A stretch of 64,000 bases of DNA from Betaproteobacteria bacterium (GTDB lineage: Bacteria; Pseudomonadota; Gammaproteobacteria; Burkholderiales; Usitatibacteraceae): contig JADKJR010000001.1 in assembly GCA_016720925.1 (NCBI GenBank), positions 496,001 to 560,000 on the forward strand, given 5' to 3'. The notes under the pieces were generated by a model. It ran no database searches and was not told the origin of the DNA. It saw only the letters and a program-made list of their open reading frames with translations. Both the position numbers and the translations under genes were made by a program. Each line of letters begins with the position of its first letter. The first letter of the stretch is position 1. This document shows, one piece after another, positions 63,675 to 64,000 of the stretch.

Positions 63675-64000
63675 GTTGTCATCCTGGAAGTGCCATGTTT
63701 CAAAACTCTAGCACTGGCGCGCCTTCAGGGCCAATATTGGCCGGAAAGCGGCGCAGGGTGGCGTTCTAAGCTTTGTATTGCGGTGGTTTCAATTCGGATT
63801 GAACCCCGTCGCTTGGACTCACTCTATTCTGTATCCGGCAGGTCGATGCGGAGAGACAAGCAACGTTATCTGGTAGCGCCGCCACCCGACAATAGCTTTT
63901 GCCTATCCCTGGCATGTGATCAATCAATTTTCAATGTATGCGCGGCCCGCGTAACCTGCATGCATTCACCCGAGAAATGCTCGGCCCGCAAATTGCAGAC
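63675..64000. other. Window end, no supported gene
   Basis: No domain-bearing frame seen; a gene continuing past the right edge cannot be excluded. Confidence 0.4.

Noticed and set aside
1..64000. CRISPR array, tRNA, rRNA, intact insertion sequence
   Set aside because: None seen on either strand by reading; no regularly spaced repeats, cloverleaf sequences or full transposase frames.

Overview
The window is GC-rich bacterial DNA. Its gene content (cus/cop-type metal-resistance genes, four-helix copper storage protein, DUF5623, DUF6502, MbcA/ParS and MqsRA-type toxin-antitoxin genes) suggests a Gammaproteobacterium or, more likely, a Betaproteobacterium; this is inferred from gene families only. 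No rRNA, tRNA, CRISPR array, integrase or intact transposase was seen.

1-27 kb is a copper/silver (heavy-metal) resistance island. It holds the 3' end of one RND metal-efflux permease; a copper P-type ATPase; an HMA copper chaperone fused in frame to a small membrane protein; a Met-rich periplasmic protein; DUF302, copper storage (Csp), P19-like and DUF411 proteins; a complete CusC-(lipoprotein)-DUF411-CusB/F-CusA efflux operon; a duplicated-domain lipoprotein; a YHS-domain protein; and a multicopper oxidase. Three unlinked genes here (an EF-hand-like protein and two members of an unnamed GWRYV-repeat periplasmic family) share the same ~140-bp upstream region with a conserved ACAG-AA-CTGT dyad, so they look like one regulon.

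27-34 kb is a toxin-antitoxin graveyard: VapB-like, MbcA/ParS, MqsR/MqsA, DUF2442, HigA-like, DUF433, RHH and RelB genes, mostly orphaned, truncated or frameshifted, plus one long ORF that looks like several antitoxin pieces joined together, and a broken DUF5623 gene.

34-50 kb is a defence-like island. On the minus strand a tightly overlapping four-gene operon encodes a small membrane protein, a TerB-N/TerB/TerB-C protein, a BrxD-like ATPase and an Lhr/BrxHI-like helicase. Divergently follow a patatin-like lipase, an M4-like metallopeptidase and a metallo-beta-lactamase-fold protein (a possible undescribed three-gene system), a fragment of a Wadjet JetD-like gene, and an overlapping DUF262 - HEPN nuclease - C5 cytosine methyltransferase - PD-(D/E)XK nuclease cluster.

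50-64 kb is ordinary accessory or housekeeping DNA: a MazG-like protein, a collagen-like secreted protein, an ECF sigma factor with a membrane partner, several exported proteins of unknown function, an OsmC protein, a cold-shock/excalibur fusion, a MerR-type regulator divergent from a flavodoxin operon with a SoxR-like operator, a GH16 glycosidase and a DUF1801 protein. REP-like hairpins and a ~165-bp dispersed repeat occur here.

Many genes (copper ATPase, UbiB, patatin, helicase, MqsR, DUF2461 and others) are split by single-base indels, often in homopolymers. This could be long-read consensus error or real decay; raw reads would decide. Where the break is clear the whole gene is given as one feature of type pseudogene.
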